Below are positions 1-8,652 of a DNA stretch of 64,000 nucleotides, one piece after another. The DNA is from Candidatus Pseudobacter hemicellulosilyticus. Its GTDB lineage: Bacteria; Bacteroidota; Bacteroidia; Chitinophagales; Chitinophagaceae. The position numbers and the translations under genes are program-made. The notes beneath the pieces were generated by a model. The model searched no databases. It saw only the letters and a list, made by a program, of their open reading frames with translations, and had not been told where the DNA came from. Location: assembly GCA_029202545.1 (NCBI GenBank), contig CP119311.1:6448001-6512000 (forward strand). The letters are read 5' to 3'. Every line of letters begins with the position of its first letter. Within the stretch, counting starts at the first letter, position 1.

Positions 1-361
1 CGGCCAGGGCCTCTTCTTTCAGGAGCTGGTAGTACAGCAGGTTGTTGAACCCGTCTTCCCAGACAGGAATACCATCCCGCTGGTGACGGATTGCAGGGCC
101 ATTGTAGGTCTTGAGGTCTACAAACTGGCTGATGCCTTCATTGTTGGTGCCCCAGTAACCGGCCCAGAGGGCGCCGATCTGGTTCAGCTGGCCTGTTTCC
201 TGGATAGCGGAACTGAGCAGCGGGGCCGCCAGCTTGGCGTTCAGGGGCAGGGTTTCGGAAGTGGGTGAATTGGGGTTGTCGTTCACATCCAGGAATTTCT
301 CGCAGGAGCTGGTCCCCAGGATCAGTGTACTGACGACTATATAGTTGATAAAACGTTTCAT
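1..361 (-). CDS. SusD/RagB-type outer-membrane lipoprotein, N-terminal part (cut by window edge)
   Basis: The first 120 residues of a SusD-like protein, a surface lipoprotein that caps a SusC channel and binds the incoming ligand. The start MKRFINYIVV leads into a short hydrophobic stretch and a lipobox ending at the Cys of TSSCEKFLDVNDNPNSP. The CEKFLDVNxNP motif is characteristic of the SusD-like_2 branch. The reading frame is still open at position 1, so the C-terminal part lies outside the window. It starts 47 bp downstream of the SusC stop codon, so the two are surely one transcript and one receptor complex. Substrate unknown; SusD-like_2 partners are often not classical polysaccharide loci (family knowledge). 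Confidence 0.9.
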   Translation of the reverse strand, partial: MKRFINYIVVSTLILGTSSCEKFLDVNDNPNSPTSETLPLNAKLAAPLLSSAIQETGQLNQIGALWAGYWGTNNEGISQFVDLKTYNGPAIRHQRDGIPVWEDGFNNLLYYQLLKEEALA

Positions 362-408
362 GTATTCTTTTTTCTGTTTCGCCAAAGCGGTTATGGGTTT
401 GTCAATCA

Positions 409-3400
409 TCAGAATCTGGCATTCACGGAGAAGCCGAAGGTCCTGTAAGGCGGCACCTGGCGGAAGCTCAGGTAACCATCGGTATTGTTGTACAGGTATT
501 CGGGATCGCCGTATTTGTTGTCCTTATGCCGGATGATGAAGAGGTTGGTGGCCACAAAGCCGATGTTCACCTCTTTTACAAAACCCTGGCGGCTCAGCAA
601 GGATTGCGGCAAGGTATAGCCAATGTTCAGCTCGCGCAGCTTGAAGAAGTCAGAAGGCGCAGCCGTGTTGATCTGCACTTCACCCTGTTTGCTCCAGAAG
701 GCGCGACCGCCACCGGAAGTCAGTTTGCTGCTGTTCTCTTCAAAATGACCTGGCGCTGTTTCAATCACAGAGTTGGGATAAACAAAGGGCTGACGGTTGA
801 ATTCAGCAGTCCTCGGATCAGTACCTGCGGCATACATGGCCGGAACGATCTCGGAGTAGAGCCAGCCACCCATGCGCCAGTCGAACTGCGCAGCCAGGCT
901 GATCCCTTTGAACTGTACCTGTGTGCTGACGCCCATCTGGTAAGACGGCACCAGGGGACCGAGCTTGGTATTTTCAGCAGCTATAATAGGATCGCCGGTA
1001 GTGGCATCCACTACTACCCTTCCTTCCGGATCTCTTTTATAATCGCTCACCAGCAGGAGAGGGAAAGCATAACCGATCCATCCGTACGACTGGCGGAAAT
1101 TGTTGATATTGTCCAGACCACCATACAGCTCTTTCACCTGGTTGTTGATATACGTAAAGTTGAAGCCCAGGTTCCAGCGCAGGTCTTTTGTACGAACCAC
1201 ATCCCCATTGATGCTGGCTTCCACGATGCTGTTGGTGAGGCGACCGGCATTCACACGGGCGGAATTATACCCCGTGGCACGGGAAGCCGTAGCATTGAAG
1301 ATCTGGCCTTTGGAATCGGAATAGATATAACCGGCTTCCAGGTTGAGGCGGTTGTTGAAAAAGCTCAGCTGCACCCCTGTTTCCCAGCTGGTCACAAACT
1401 CAGGCTCAATATTGGGGTTGGGGTTGGTCAGCCCGGGCAGGAAGCCCACCAGGTTACCAAAAGGAAAACCATTGGTCTGGCTATAGGCGTTCTGCAGCTG
1501 GTAGGGTGTCAGGGTCACGTTACCTGTTTTATTCCAGGAAGCATAGACCTTGGCATAAGAGATAGTATTGCTATTCTTCAGGAAGTCCAGGGCGTCACTG
1601 GCAATGAAGGACGCACTGACGCCGGGATAGAAGTAGGAACGGTTCTCTTTGCTGAGGACGGAGGTCCAGTCGTTCCTCCCGGTAAGGGTCAGGAACAGGT
1701 AGCCGTCATAACCAGCAGTGAATTCACCGTACACGGCGGCAGAGCGCTGTTCGGTGATGGCTACGGTACCGGCCAGGTTACCGGAGCGGCTGCCGATATT
1801 GATCAGGTCCGGATACAGGAGCTGACCGGTGCCGCCGCTGTTGCTGACGCCAACGCTGATCTGCTTGCGGTAATCCGTGCGGGTGTTCTGACCCAGCACC
1901 AGGCGGGTAGACAGCTTATTGAAGTCTTTGTTGAAATGCAGGATCAGGTCGCTGTTGAAGCGGCGGTAAGTATTGGTGCCATCGGTCACAATACCGGGCA
2001 CATTGCGGGTGCCGGGCGCGTCAAACTTGCGGGTGAAGCTACGGGTCTCATCGTTCAGCACATAGAGACCGGCGCGGTACATGGCCCGGAACCAGCTGGT
2101 AACAGGATATTCCATTTCAATTTTACCGTTGAGGACAGATTGTGTGCTCTCGTCACGGATATTATCGATCAGGAAATAAGGATTGCGCAGCCAGCTGCCC
2201 TGGCTGGTAAAATAATTCAGCGGGTTGCCCGGTGAGAGCGGGTTTTCCCAGTCCTTCACCATACCAAAATCGAAATTGGCCGGGTAGCGGTAGGCGCCGA
2301 TCCAGGGACCGTCCGGCGTGGTGCTTTTCTTGTTATACGCATAGTTGAGGGTATGGCCCACATTGAGCTTCCCGAATTTGCGGGTACCGTTGAAACGCAG
2401 GTTGGTCCGGTTGTTCTTGTCTTCGGGAATAATGCCTTTCACGTCCACATTCTGGGCGGAGAAGAAATAGGTGCTGCGGTCGTCCCCTCCGGAGAAAGAG
2501 ATATCGTTCTGCACGTTGAGACCGGTCTGGAACAGGTCCAGCCGGTTATCTTTGGATGGTGCAGCATATAATAACTGAGGCTGTGTGCCGTCCGGCAGCG
2601 GCAGCCCGAAATCCTTCATGGTATTGTCGAATGCAGGTCCCCAGGATTCATACTGGGTGGGATCATACACGCCGTCATTGCCCTGACCGTACTGGGTTTG
2701 GGCAGGTGGCAGCAGGTATACCTGTGAAAAAGTAGTGGTATGGGAGAAGTTAACGGAAGTGCGTCCTTTCTTTCCCTGTTTGGTGGTGATCATCAGGGCG
2801 CCGTTCACGCCTTCAGAACCGTAGAGGGCAGCGGCATTGGCGCCTTTGAGTACGGTGATGTCCTCAATATCATTCGGATTGAGGCGGGCGATATCCGGAA
2901 CAGGAATACCATCCACCACATACAAAGGCGCATTGGGATTGCGACCATCGATACCGGCGGTACGGCTCAGGGAGCGGGTGCCACGAAGCGTGATCTGCAC
3001 CTGGGGGTCCACTTTGCTGTCGTAGCTGTTGATGCGCAAACCGGATACTTTACTGGTCAGGCCAAACAGCGGGTTGATGGTTCGTCCCTGGTTCAGTTCT
3101 TTATTGGACACTACCTGGGCGCCGGCGCCTACCTCTTTGGCAGTGCGTTTGATGCCCAGCGCACCGGTCACTACTACTTCTGATAACTGTTCGGTGGTCC
3201 TGGAAAGGTCTATTACCAGCATCGCCCTGTTGGGCCTTACCGATACTTCTCTGGAGAGAAAACCGGCAAAGGAGATCACCAGGATATCGCCGCTATTGGC
3301 GTTGATCTGGAAAGAACCTTTGTCGTCGGCTACCGTTCTGTTCTCTTTTCCTTTCACCTGGATAGTGGCCCCTGCCAGCGGGGCGCCTGTGGTTTCTTCC

Positions 3401-3486
3401 AGTACTGTGCCGCGGAAGGGGATGGACTGTGCCATCAGCGCCGGCGCAGCGAGCAGTAATAAGCAGCTTAGTAAAAATCTATACAT
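409..3486 (-). CDS. SusC/RagA-family TonB-dependent receptor (no STN domain), 1025 aa
   Basis: Outer-membrane beta-barrel that imports a ligand with energy from TonB-ExbBD and pairs with the SusD encoded just downstream. A signal peptide ends at LMAQ. A carboxypeptidase-regulatory-like (CNA-B) domain follows at about residues 24-95, then a plug at about 105-235 with the SusC signature LKGANAAALYGSEGVNG, and a barrel ending in the aromatic-terminated strand FGFSVNARF. The start follows directly on the divergent intergenic region. There is no secretin/STN signalling domain and no sigma/FecR pair beside it, so control probably comes from the divergent AraC-type gene at 3682. LKG instead of the usual LKD in the signature is a small oddity. 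Ligand unknown. Confidence 0.93.
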   Translation of the reverse strand: MYRFLLSCLLLLAAPALMAQSIPFRGTVLEETTGAPLAGATIQVKGKENRTVADDKGSFQINANSGDILVISFAGFLSREVSVRPNRAMLVIDLSRTTEQLSEVVVTGALGIKRTAKEVGAGAQVVSNKELNQGRTINPLFGLTSKVSGLRINSYDSKVDPQVQITLRGTRSLSRTAGIDGRNPNAPLYVVDGIPVPDIARLNPNDIEDITVLKGANAAALYGSEGVNGALMITTKQGKKGRTSVNFSHTTTFSQVYLLPPAQTQYGQGNDGVYDPTQYESWGPAFDNTMKDFGLPLPDGTQPQLLYAAPSKDNRLDLFQTGLNVQNDISFSGGDDRSTYFFSAQNVDVKGIIPEDKNNRTNLRFNGTRKFGKLNVGHTLNYAYNKKSTTPDGPWIGAYRYPANFDFGMVKDWENPLSPGNPLNYFTSQGSWLRNPYFLIDNIRDESTQSVLNGKIEMEYPVTSWFRAMYRAGLYVLNDETRSFTRKFDAPGTRNVPGIVTDGTNTYRRFNSDLILHFNKDFNKLSTRLVLGQNTRTDYRKQISVGVSNSGGTGQLLYPDLINIGSRSGNLAGTVAITEQRSAAVYGEFTAGYDGYLFLTLTGRNDWTSVLSKENRSYFYPGVSASFIASDALDFLKNSNTISYAKVYASWNKTGNVTLTPYQLQNAYSQTNGFPFGNLVGFLPGLTNPNPNIEPEFVTSWETGVQLSFFNNRLNLEAGYIYSDSKGQIFNATASRATGYNSARVNAGRLTNSIVEASINGDVVRTKDLRWNLGFNFTYINNQVKELYGGLDNINNFRQSYGWIGYAFPLLLVSDYKRDPEGRVVVDATTGDPIIAAENTKLGPLVPSYQMGVSTQVQFKGISLAAQFDWRMGGWLYSEIVPAMYAAGTDPRTAEFNRQPFVYPNSVIETAPGHFEENSSKLTSGGGRAFWSKQGEVQINTAAPSDFFKLRELNIGYTLPQSLLSRQGFVKEVNIGFVATNLFIIRHKDNKYGDPEYLYNNTDGYLSFRQVPPYRTFGFSVNARF

Positions 3487-3592
3487 ATGGGTTGGTTATT
3501 TCGGAAATGGGGCTATTTTTTCAGGGGGCAAAATTTCATGTTCGTCGATAATTATTCAGGAGAAATCGATACAAAAACGGGAATTAATCGAC

Positions 3593-3610
3593 TTTGTCAC
3601 GAGTTTGTCA
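3593..3610. promoter_or_regulatory. Tandem TTTGTCA direct repeat, candidate AraC-type operator
   Basis: TTTGTCA occurs at 3593-3599 and again at 3604-3610, an 11 bp period or one helical turn, in the 195 bp gap between the divergent SusC and AraC-type genes. AraC-family proteins commonly bind direct repeats on one face of the helix, so this is the best operator candidate here. This is inference; no binding data. Confidence 0.4.
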
Positions 3611-3681
3611 TTATTCAAGGGCTCACCACTATTTTCCGTTTAGGGTAAATTGAATTCCGGTACCGGTCATATACTTGCAGG

Positions 3682-4722
3682 ATGCAGTCAGAGTACCTCT
3701 ATTTTGAGTTGAAGAAGGAGACGGCATTGCCGATCAGGGAATCAAGAACATTCCACCCCAATAAAGAACAGCCGGCCATTTTGTACGAGCTGATCTCGCC
3801 CGATGCCATCCGGTATTGTCATTACAAGAGCCGGAACCAGCCGGAAGGCGTGATGCACCTGGAAAACCCGCACCCTTTTATCCAGCTGGTCTTTTCCGTC
3901 CACGGCAGGAGCCGTTACCGCAATGAGCGGGCCGGCGATTGTTTTGCCGAGCTGGACAGTGGTCAGTACAACCTGATCTATTTCCCGGCCCAGCGCAGCC
4001 GGGTAGAGTGGACCTCCCACGAACAGACAGAAACATTTTATATCAGCCTGCTGCCGGAACTGTTTACGCGTTACCTGCCGGACGATCATGAACTGCAGGA
4101 AAGGTTGCGTAAAGCTATCAACAACCAGGAGCCGCTGCAGCTCAGCGGGCATAACCTGCCCCTGCCCTCTTCTATCCGGTTTTTGCTGTATGATATCCTG
4201 CATTGCCCGCTGAAGGAGCGCTATAAGAACCTGTTCCTGCGGACCAAGCTGATTGAACTGCTGCTGCTGATCTCCCAGCATCATGAAGAATACCTCCATA
4301 TCCAGGATCCTGCGGCCAACCCGGTCCTGCGCGAACAGGATGCACAGCGGGTCAGGCTGGCGCAACAGCTGATTGCGGAGAACCTGCGTACCCCTTTTAC
4401 CATTATCGAACTGGCGCGGCAGGTAGGCACCAACGAGAACTACCTGAAAAAACATTTTAAGCAGGCCACGGGCCAAACCATCTATAAATACCTGCTGGAC
4501 CTGCGTATGCAGCAGGCGCGGCGGTTGCTGAACGATGAAGGACGCAGCATGGAAGAAGTGGCCCAGTTATCGGGCTATAAGCGGGTGCATCATTTTACGG
4601 ATGCGTTCAAGAAATTCTTTGGCTTTGTACCCTTGAAGCTGAAGCTCTGGTGGCTGTCCATCTGGGCGGAATGGGATTTTGCCGTATTGGTGGAAACGGC
4701 GGAGTGTGTGCTGCCTGGCTAA
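3682..4722 (+). CDS. AraC-family transcriptional regulator, 346 aa
   Basis: Cytoplasmic DNA-binding regulator. The N-terminal ~200 residues are a ligand-sensing region with the feel of PchR-like AraC proteins (FIQLVFSVHGRSRYR). The C-terminal ~100 residues carry two helix-turn-helix units: FTIIELARQVGTNENYLKKHF and the canonical second unit MEEVAQLSGYKRVHHFTDAF followed by KKFFGFVP. It is divergent from the SusC/SusD pair at 3486, the usual layout for a regulator of its neighbour. After FGFVPLKLK the protein runs on for about 24 Trp-rich residues (LWWLSIWAEWDFAVLV...), which such proteins do not normally have. A small frameshift near the end or a lineage-specific tail would explain it. No good ribosome-binding site distinguishes the start. 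Confidence 0.9.
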   Translation: MQSEYLYFELKKETALPIRESRTFHPNKEQPAILYELISPDAIRYCHYKSRNQPEGVMHLENPHPFIQLVFSVHGRSRYRNERAGDCFAELDSGQYNLIYFPAQRSRVEWTSHEQTETFYISLLPELFTRYLPDDHELQERLRKAINNQEPLQLSGHNLPLPSSIRFLLYDILHCPLKERYKNLFLRTKLIELLLLISQHHEEYLHIQDPAANPVLREQDAQRVRLAQQLIAENLRTPFTIIELARQVGTNENYLKKHFKQATGQTIYKYLLDLRMQQARRLLNDEGRSMEEVAQLSGYKRVHHFTDAFKKFFGFVPLKLKLWWLSIWAEWDFAVLVETAECVLPG

Positions 4723-4917
4723 ATTGCTGAGCAGGATAAGCAATTATTCCGAACAGGCTTTTTAAAACAGCCATTTGAGCCAACTGGAAAATGCCCGCGG
4801 CAGGAGATCTCCAGGTTGAAGAATACACCGTTTTGAAACAGACGGAAAAATAAAATCTCCCGGCAGATCAATCCTGCAAAGAGAAGTTAGCTGGCAGTAG
4901 CCGGCAACAACCCGGGA

Positions 4918-4951
4918 GCAGGGGCGGAACCTTGCTTGTTCCACCCCGCTG
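4918..4951. other. Strong hairpin downstream of the 13.6-5.0 kb operon
   Basis: An imperfect inverted repeat, GGGGCGGAAC / GTTCCACCCC with a 7-nt loop and further outer GC pairs, lies about 50 bp past the stop of the last minus-strand lipoprotein gene. No T-run follows on either strand, so it may be an mRNA 3'-end structure or a non-canonical terminator. The rest of 4723-4997 shows nothing else. Confidence 0.35.
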
Positions 4952-4997
4952 CCTGCAGGAAGTTTGCATAGGAATAGTGTCTATAGTCTGTCTGTAC

Positions 4998-6167
4998 TTA
5001 CCAGTATAAAAAGCCGGGGATCCCAGCCAGCTCAATAATGGTGGCATTACCCACTTTATGTTCTTTTACCATTTTGACCGGCTGTCTCATATCTCCCCAT
5101 TTATTATTGATCATAACATACCTGCCATCCTCCATGTCCATTACAGTAAAGAAATTGGCGTCCTCTGTACCATCGGGCCACCAGTGCATTTTCATGGTGT
5201 AAAGGGAATTATAGGGCTCCCCTGGCTGCAGGTCCGCAATACCCAGGGACTGTCCCGGCACAATGGCGGCCAGCAGCAGGTAATTATTGTCGAAAGGCCG
5301 GCCCAGCATACTGCTCCTGAATTGTTCCTTGCTGATATCCGTTCCGGTATAGGCCATATCATTGGCCAGGAAAACGGTGCAGGGCTGATCCGTGGCAGAT
5401 AACCAGGTCATGGCTACATCATACAGGCCCTGGTAGTTAGGAAACGCATCGCCGAGGATATCGGGAAAGCCATTGACCGCCATATCCATATAAGAAAACG
5501 CAGGATCTTCCCGGATCCAGTCCTTCACCGTGCTTACGGGATAACTGGTCTGGCGGACTTTAAGAATATCTTTCATGGAATAGGCAGGCCCGGTATAGGT
5601 CCGCCAGCTGAGTACCCCATTGACAGCATTGTCCGGCATTCTCACCTCCAGGGTATCCTTGCCCATCCTTCCCGTAATGGTCAGCAACTGGTTACCCAGG
5701 AACACCTGGTTTTGATCCTCCTCCTGGCTAAAATTCTCTGTGATCAGGAACATGGTTTCACCGGCGGTGCCAAAGGCAGGATAGATGCCTTTAATAAGGG
5801 GCGTGGGGAGCACATTCAGTTCCGGGCCTTCGGCGGCACTGTACAGCGATCCGCTGCTGAGGGTTACCGTTACCTTCCCTGATTTCGATTTCTCTGGTAT
5901 ACGGATCACGATACTGTCGGTCGTTTTTTCCAGTATTTCCGAGGGACGATCATTAACAAACACTTCTGTCTGCCAGCCACCCTGCACCAGCTGCTGGCCA
6001 TACAGGGTCAGCTTTTCACCTGCCTGGGCGGCGGGCTGGCTTAAGCGGCTCAGGACCGGCGGCTGCTCTGGCAGACCGGAGGATTGCTCCTTGTCCTTTT
6101 TGCAGGACAGGATAGTAGTCCCGAACAGCAGGCCCATCAGGAGGACCGGTATAAATTCTTTATTCAT
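4998..6167 (-). CDS. IPT/TIG-domain lipoprotein with possible FAS1-like C-terminal domain, 389 aa
   Basis: Predicted surface or periplasmic lipoprotein: MNKEFIPVLLMGLLFG then lipobox TTILSC followed by KKDKEQ. Residues ~35-115 and ~120-200 look like two IPT/TIG immunoglobulin-like domains (LSRLSQPAAQAGEKLTLYGQ; IKGIYPAFGTAGETMFLI). The last ~180 residues begin STVKDWIREDPAFSYMDMAV and contain CTVFLANDMAY, which resembles the opening helix and TVFAPTNDAF box of fasciclin (FAS1) domains, though divergent; this domain call is inference. It is the last gene of the sigma-FecR-receptor operon, 17 bp after the DUF4397 gene. Probably an accessory ligand-binding or adhesion lipoprotein for the receptor at 8653; function unproven. 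Confidence 0.75.
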   Translation of the reverse strand: MNKEFIPVLLMGLLFGTTILSCKKDKEQSSGLPEQPPVLSRLSQPAAQAGEKLTLYGQQLVQGGWQTEVFVNDRPSEILEKTTDSIVIRIPEKSKSGKVTVTLSSGSLYSAAEGPELNVLPTPLIKGIYPAFGTAGETMFLITENFSQEEDQNQVFLGNQLLTITGRMGKDTLEVRMPDNAVNGVLSWRTYTGPAYSMKDILKVRQTSYPVSTVKDWIREDPAFSYMDMAVNGFPDILGDAFPNYQGLYDVAMTWLSATDQPCTVFLANDMAYTGTDISKEQFRSSMLGRPFDNNYLLLAAIVPGQSLGIADLQPGEPYNSLYTMKMHWWPDGTEDANFFTVMDMEDGRYVMINNKWGDMRQPVKMVKEHKVGNATIIELAGIPGFLYW

Positions 6168-6184
6168 TGTATGCTATTTACAAC

Positions 6185-6922
6185 TCAGTAATTGGTGATA
6201 GTAGAAAGGTTGATGGTCTTGTTCACATTTCCATCTGCCGGATCTCTGTAGCCGCGCAGGATCATGGTATAACACCTGCCCGCCTGCAGCGGGAATGATT
6301 TCCGGGACAGGGTCCGCTCTTCCCCCGTTTCCTTATCCTTGTACATAATGCGGATGGCGGGCTTGATATCCGGGCCGACCTTTACAAAATGGCTCACGCC
6401 CCGGAAGGAAAGCGGTTTGATATCAGCCACCAGCGCAGTATCCAGCCGCAGGTACACTTCTCCCGCATCCGGGCTGAGGTGTACGAGGCGGATATTGGCC
6501 ATGGCCGGATCACGCGCCACCTCATCCCGGGTGGTGAGGATCTCAAAAAAGCCGAGACTGTCCAGCAGGTACAGCGTATAATGCTGCCCGTTTTCCAGGT
6601 GTACCCGGGTCTCAGACAGCTTGGCCGCTTCGGCCGGTATACTGCTGCTGTCCAGGTAAGCGATCCGGTAACTGCCGCTATCTATCAGTGAATAGGAAGC
6701 GAAATTGAAAGCGCCTACCAGGCCGATGCCATTGTCGTTATAGGTCCGGCTGCCCAGCGGCTGGTTGTTCTTCAGGACCAGTCCCTGCGCATTGTAAAAA
6801 TCGGCTGACCCGTTGTAGACCATCAGGTGCGCCAGTCCCGGTGTGGCGGGGTCTTCACTTTCTTTCTCACAGCCCAGGGCCAGGAGGGCGGCGCTTATCA
6901 ATAAGACTATAGTTTGTTTCAT
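6185..6922 (-). CDS. DUF4397-domain lipoprotein, 245 aa
   Basis: Small exported lipoprotein: MKQTIVLLISAALLALGC with lipobox Cys at residue 18. I chose this ATG over an upstream in-frame one because it opens the signal peptide and sits 10 bp after the preceding stop codon. The core matches the DUF4397 pattern, notably IRLVHLSPDAGEVYLRLD and a late RCYTMILRGY strand; these are beta-sandwich domains of unknown function common in Bacteroidota. The gene lies between the NHL-like and IPT/TIG lipoprotein genes in what looks like one transcript. No catalytic residues visible; a structural or binding role is likely. Confidence 0.85.
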   Translation of the reverse strand: MKQTIVLLISAALLALGCEKESEDPATPGLAHLMVYNGSADFYNAQGLVLKNNQPLGSRTYNDNGIGLVGAFNFASYSLIDSGSYRIAYLDSSSIPAEAAKLSETRVHLENGQHYTLYLLDSLGFFEILTTRDEVARDPAMANIRLVHLSPDAGEVYLRLDTALVADIKPLSFRGVSHFVKVGPDIKPAIRIMYKDKETGEERTLSRKSFPLQAGRCYTMILRGYRDPADGNVNKTINLSTITNY

Positions 6923-6932
6923 GACTGTTGAT

Positions 6933-8633
6933 TTATCTTTCAATAATGATCCGGGCAATACGCACTTCCGAGCTGCTGGCAATGTCAATATACCCGGCAT
7001 AGAGGGTCCCGAACTGGTCAAATACAATGCGGTTCATCCGGCCAAGCACACAGTTGGTACCGGGTTGCCGTTGTTGTACAAACTGACGCGGGGAATTGTA
7101 TTCCGGCGGTATGGCTGTAAAACTGGTCATCATGGCCACCGTTTCGGCCTGGAGGTCCATTTTAAAAACAGAAGTATGTCCAAAAAGGATATTGCCGTCA
7201 AAATCCACATCAAAAGTGGTGATGGTGGCCAGCTCCACTTCTTTGAAAGTACCGGTGGCAGGGCCACGCATGCCGTCCGGCAGACCAATAATGGAAGAGG
7301 CTTCCTTTGTATCCGGGTTCACTTCAATGATCTTACCATATTTCTGAAGATAGATCTTCCCGTTGCCAGCCAATACCATATTCTCCAGCCCGGTGAACCG
7401 GACCTCATCGCCAAACCCGTCTGAATCTTCATAGATCTGGTAATAGTAAGGCCGGAAATAGGATTTACCGTCCGAAGGGTCTATCGTTTCACTGAGGTAG
7501 ATATCAACTTTCCCCAATAATGTTTCCACCTTGCCGTTGGTTGTCAGTCGCCGCAGCAATGTGCCATTCTCGTAATAACTGACCCTTTCCAGGAAATAGA
7601 GATTACCAGCTTTGTCAAAGGTGAGCGATGAAGGGAACTGGATCATGGCCGTATCCTTGCGGCCATCCATGATACCGCGATAATTATTTGCCGTACGGGA
7701 TGGATTGGCAATCAGCAGGCGTTCACCGCCCAATACTTTTTCCACCTTTCCTGTGGCCGGGTCAATCCGTTGGATCAGGGAATAGACGCCTGTTTTTCCG
7801 GTCACCGGATCCGGGGCACGGAATAGATTGGTGAAATATAATTTACCATCAGGTCCGGTCTTCATGTCAAAGAGACGGCCATCGGTTTCTGAGAAATATT
7901 CAGTGCCCAGCTTCAGGTTAGCGGCATTGCTGGCCATGTAATCATTGCCTGCACCTGCAATGGTAGTGACTACGCCATCCTTATACTGACGGATAAACAT
8001 AACGCCATCGGCCCGCTGTATATCCAGGAAGTAAAAAGCCTGTCCGTTGGCATCATAACAGAGTTGCCGGATGGTATTGACCACGGCTTCGCGGGATCTG
8101 CCATCGCGCAGCATTTCCGGGAAAGTCCAGTTCCAGCTGTCGCCCCGTTCAGTACTATCAGAATAGGAACTCAGGAAGGGTTCTACCCAGACCTGGTTGG
8201 GGATCAGGATATCCGGCCGCTTCACCAGGAAAGGCAGCGCCGGTTTGATGGCGCCGTTCACTGAAAAATAGACATTACCGGCGCCGATCTTTGCTGTCCG
8301 GGGCACCACAATATTGAAAGTATCCACGCGCAGGGCTGCCGGGGCCGCATTGGCCGGGTTGATATGGCTTATCCGCGAGCCGCGTGTGAGAATGCTGGCT
8401 TCCTGGTCCGACACGTAGCATTTCAGGTCCGCATCAGCCTCACCGATCTTTGCATAGACGGTAACCGTTTCATCAATAAAAGCCTCGTCCACCACCTGCC
8501 CGTCTTTCATGACGCCAATGATGCCGGATTCCGTTTGCTGGGTATCCAGCCGGTCGTCATACTTGGTGCAGGAGTAGCAGAAGAGTCCGGCCATCAACGC
8601 CAGCAGTCCGCCAGGTAAAAAAAATGTTCGCAT
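6933..8633 (-). CDS. IPT/TIG plus NHL-like beta-propeller lipoprotein, 566 aa
   Basis: Exported lipoprotein: MRTFFLPGGLLALMAG then a Cys-rich lipobox region (FCYSCTKYDD). An IPT/TIG-like Ig domain occupies roughly residues 40-140 and ends with the typical LPFLVKRPDI. The remaining ~400 residues repeat the pattern of NHL/SMP-30-type propeller blades, for example FDMKTGPDGKLYFTN, LTFDKAGNLYFLER and TFDVDFDGNILFG, each a DxxGNLY-like turn. It starts 19 bp after the receptor stop codon, so it occupies the place where SusC operons carry susD. Inference: it is the ligand-binding partner of that receptor. Substrate unknown. Confidence 0.82.
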   Translation of the reverse strand: MRTFFLPGGLLALMAGLFCYSCTKYDDRLDTQQTESGIIGVMKDGQVVDEAFIDETVTVYAKIGEADADLKCYVSDQEASILTRGSRISHINPANAAPAALRVDTFNIVVPRTAKIGAGNVYFSVNGAIKPALPFLVKRPDILIPNQVWVEPFLSSYSDSTERGDSWNWTFPEMLRDGRSREAVVNTIRQLCYDANGQAFYFLDIQRADGVMFIRQYKDGVVTTIAGAGNDYMASNAANLKLGTEYFSETDGRLFDMKTGPDGKLYFTNLFRAPDPVTGKTGVYSLIQRIDPATGKVEKVLGGERLLIANPSRTANNYRGIMDGRKDTAMIQFPSSLTFDKAGNLYFLERVSYYENGTLLRRLTTNGKVETLLGKVDIYLSETIDPSDGKSYFRPYYYQIYEDSDGFGDEVRFTGLENMVLAGNGKIYLQKYGKIIEVNPDTKEASSIIGLPDGMRGPATGTFKEVELATITTFDVDFDGNILFGHTSVFKMDLQAETVAMMTSFTAIPPEYNSPRQFVQQRQPGTNCVLGRMNRIVFDQFGTLYAGYIDIASSSEVRIARIIIER

Positions 8634-8652
8634 ATGGATGATATAAATAAGA

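Noticed and set aside
526..2235. 569-codon plus-strand open frame inside SusC
   Set aside because: Fully antisense to a clear SusC barrel; no start context, signal or family motif. Long opposite-strand frames arise from codon bias here.
4762..4944. Short minus-strand open frames after the AraC gene
   Set aside because: No signal, motif or start context; they overlap a hairpin at an operon end.
7021..7027. Earlier in-frame start for the DUF4397 gene (ORF opening at 7027)
   Set aside because: It would overlap the preceding gene by about 95 bp and place 35 residues before a perfect lipoprotein signal.
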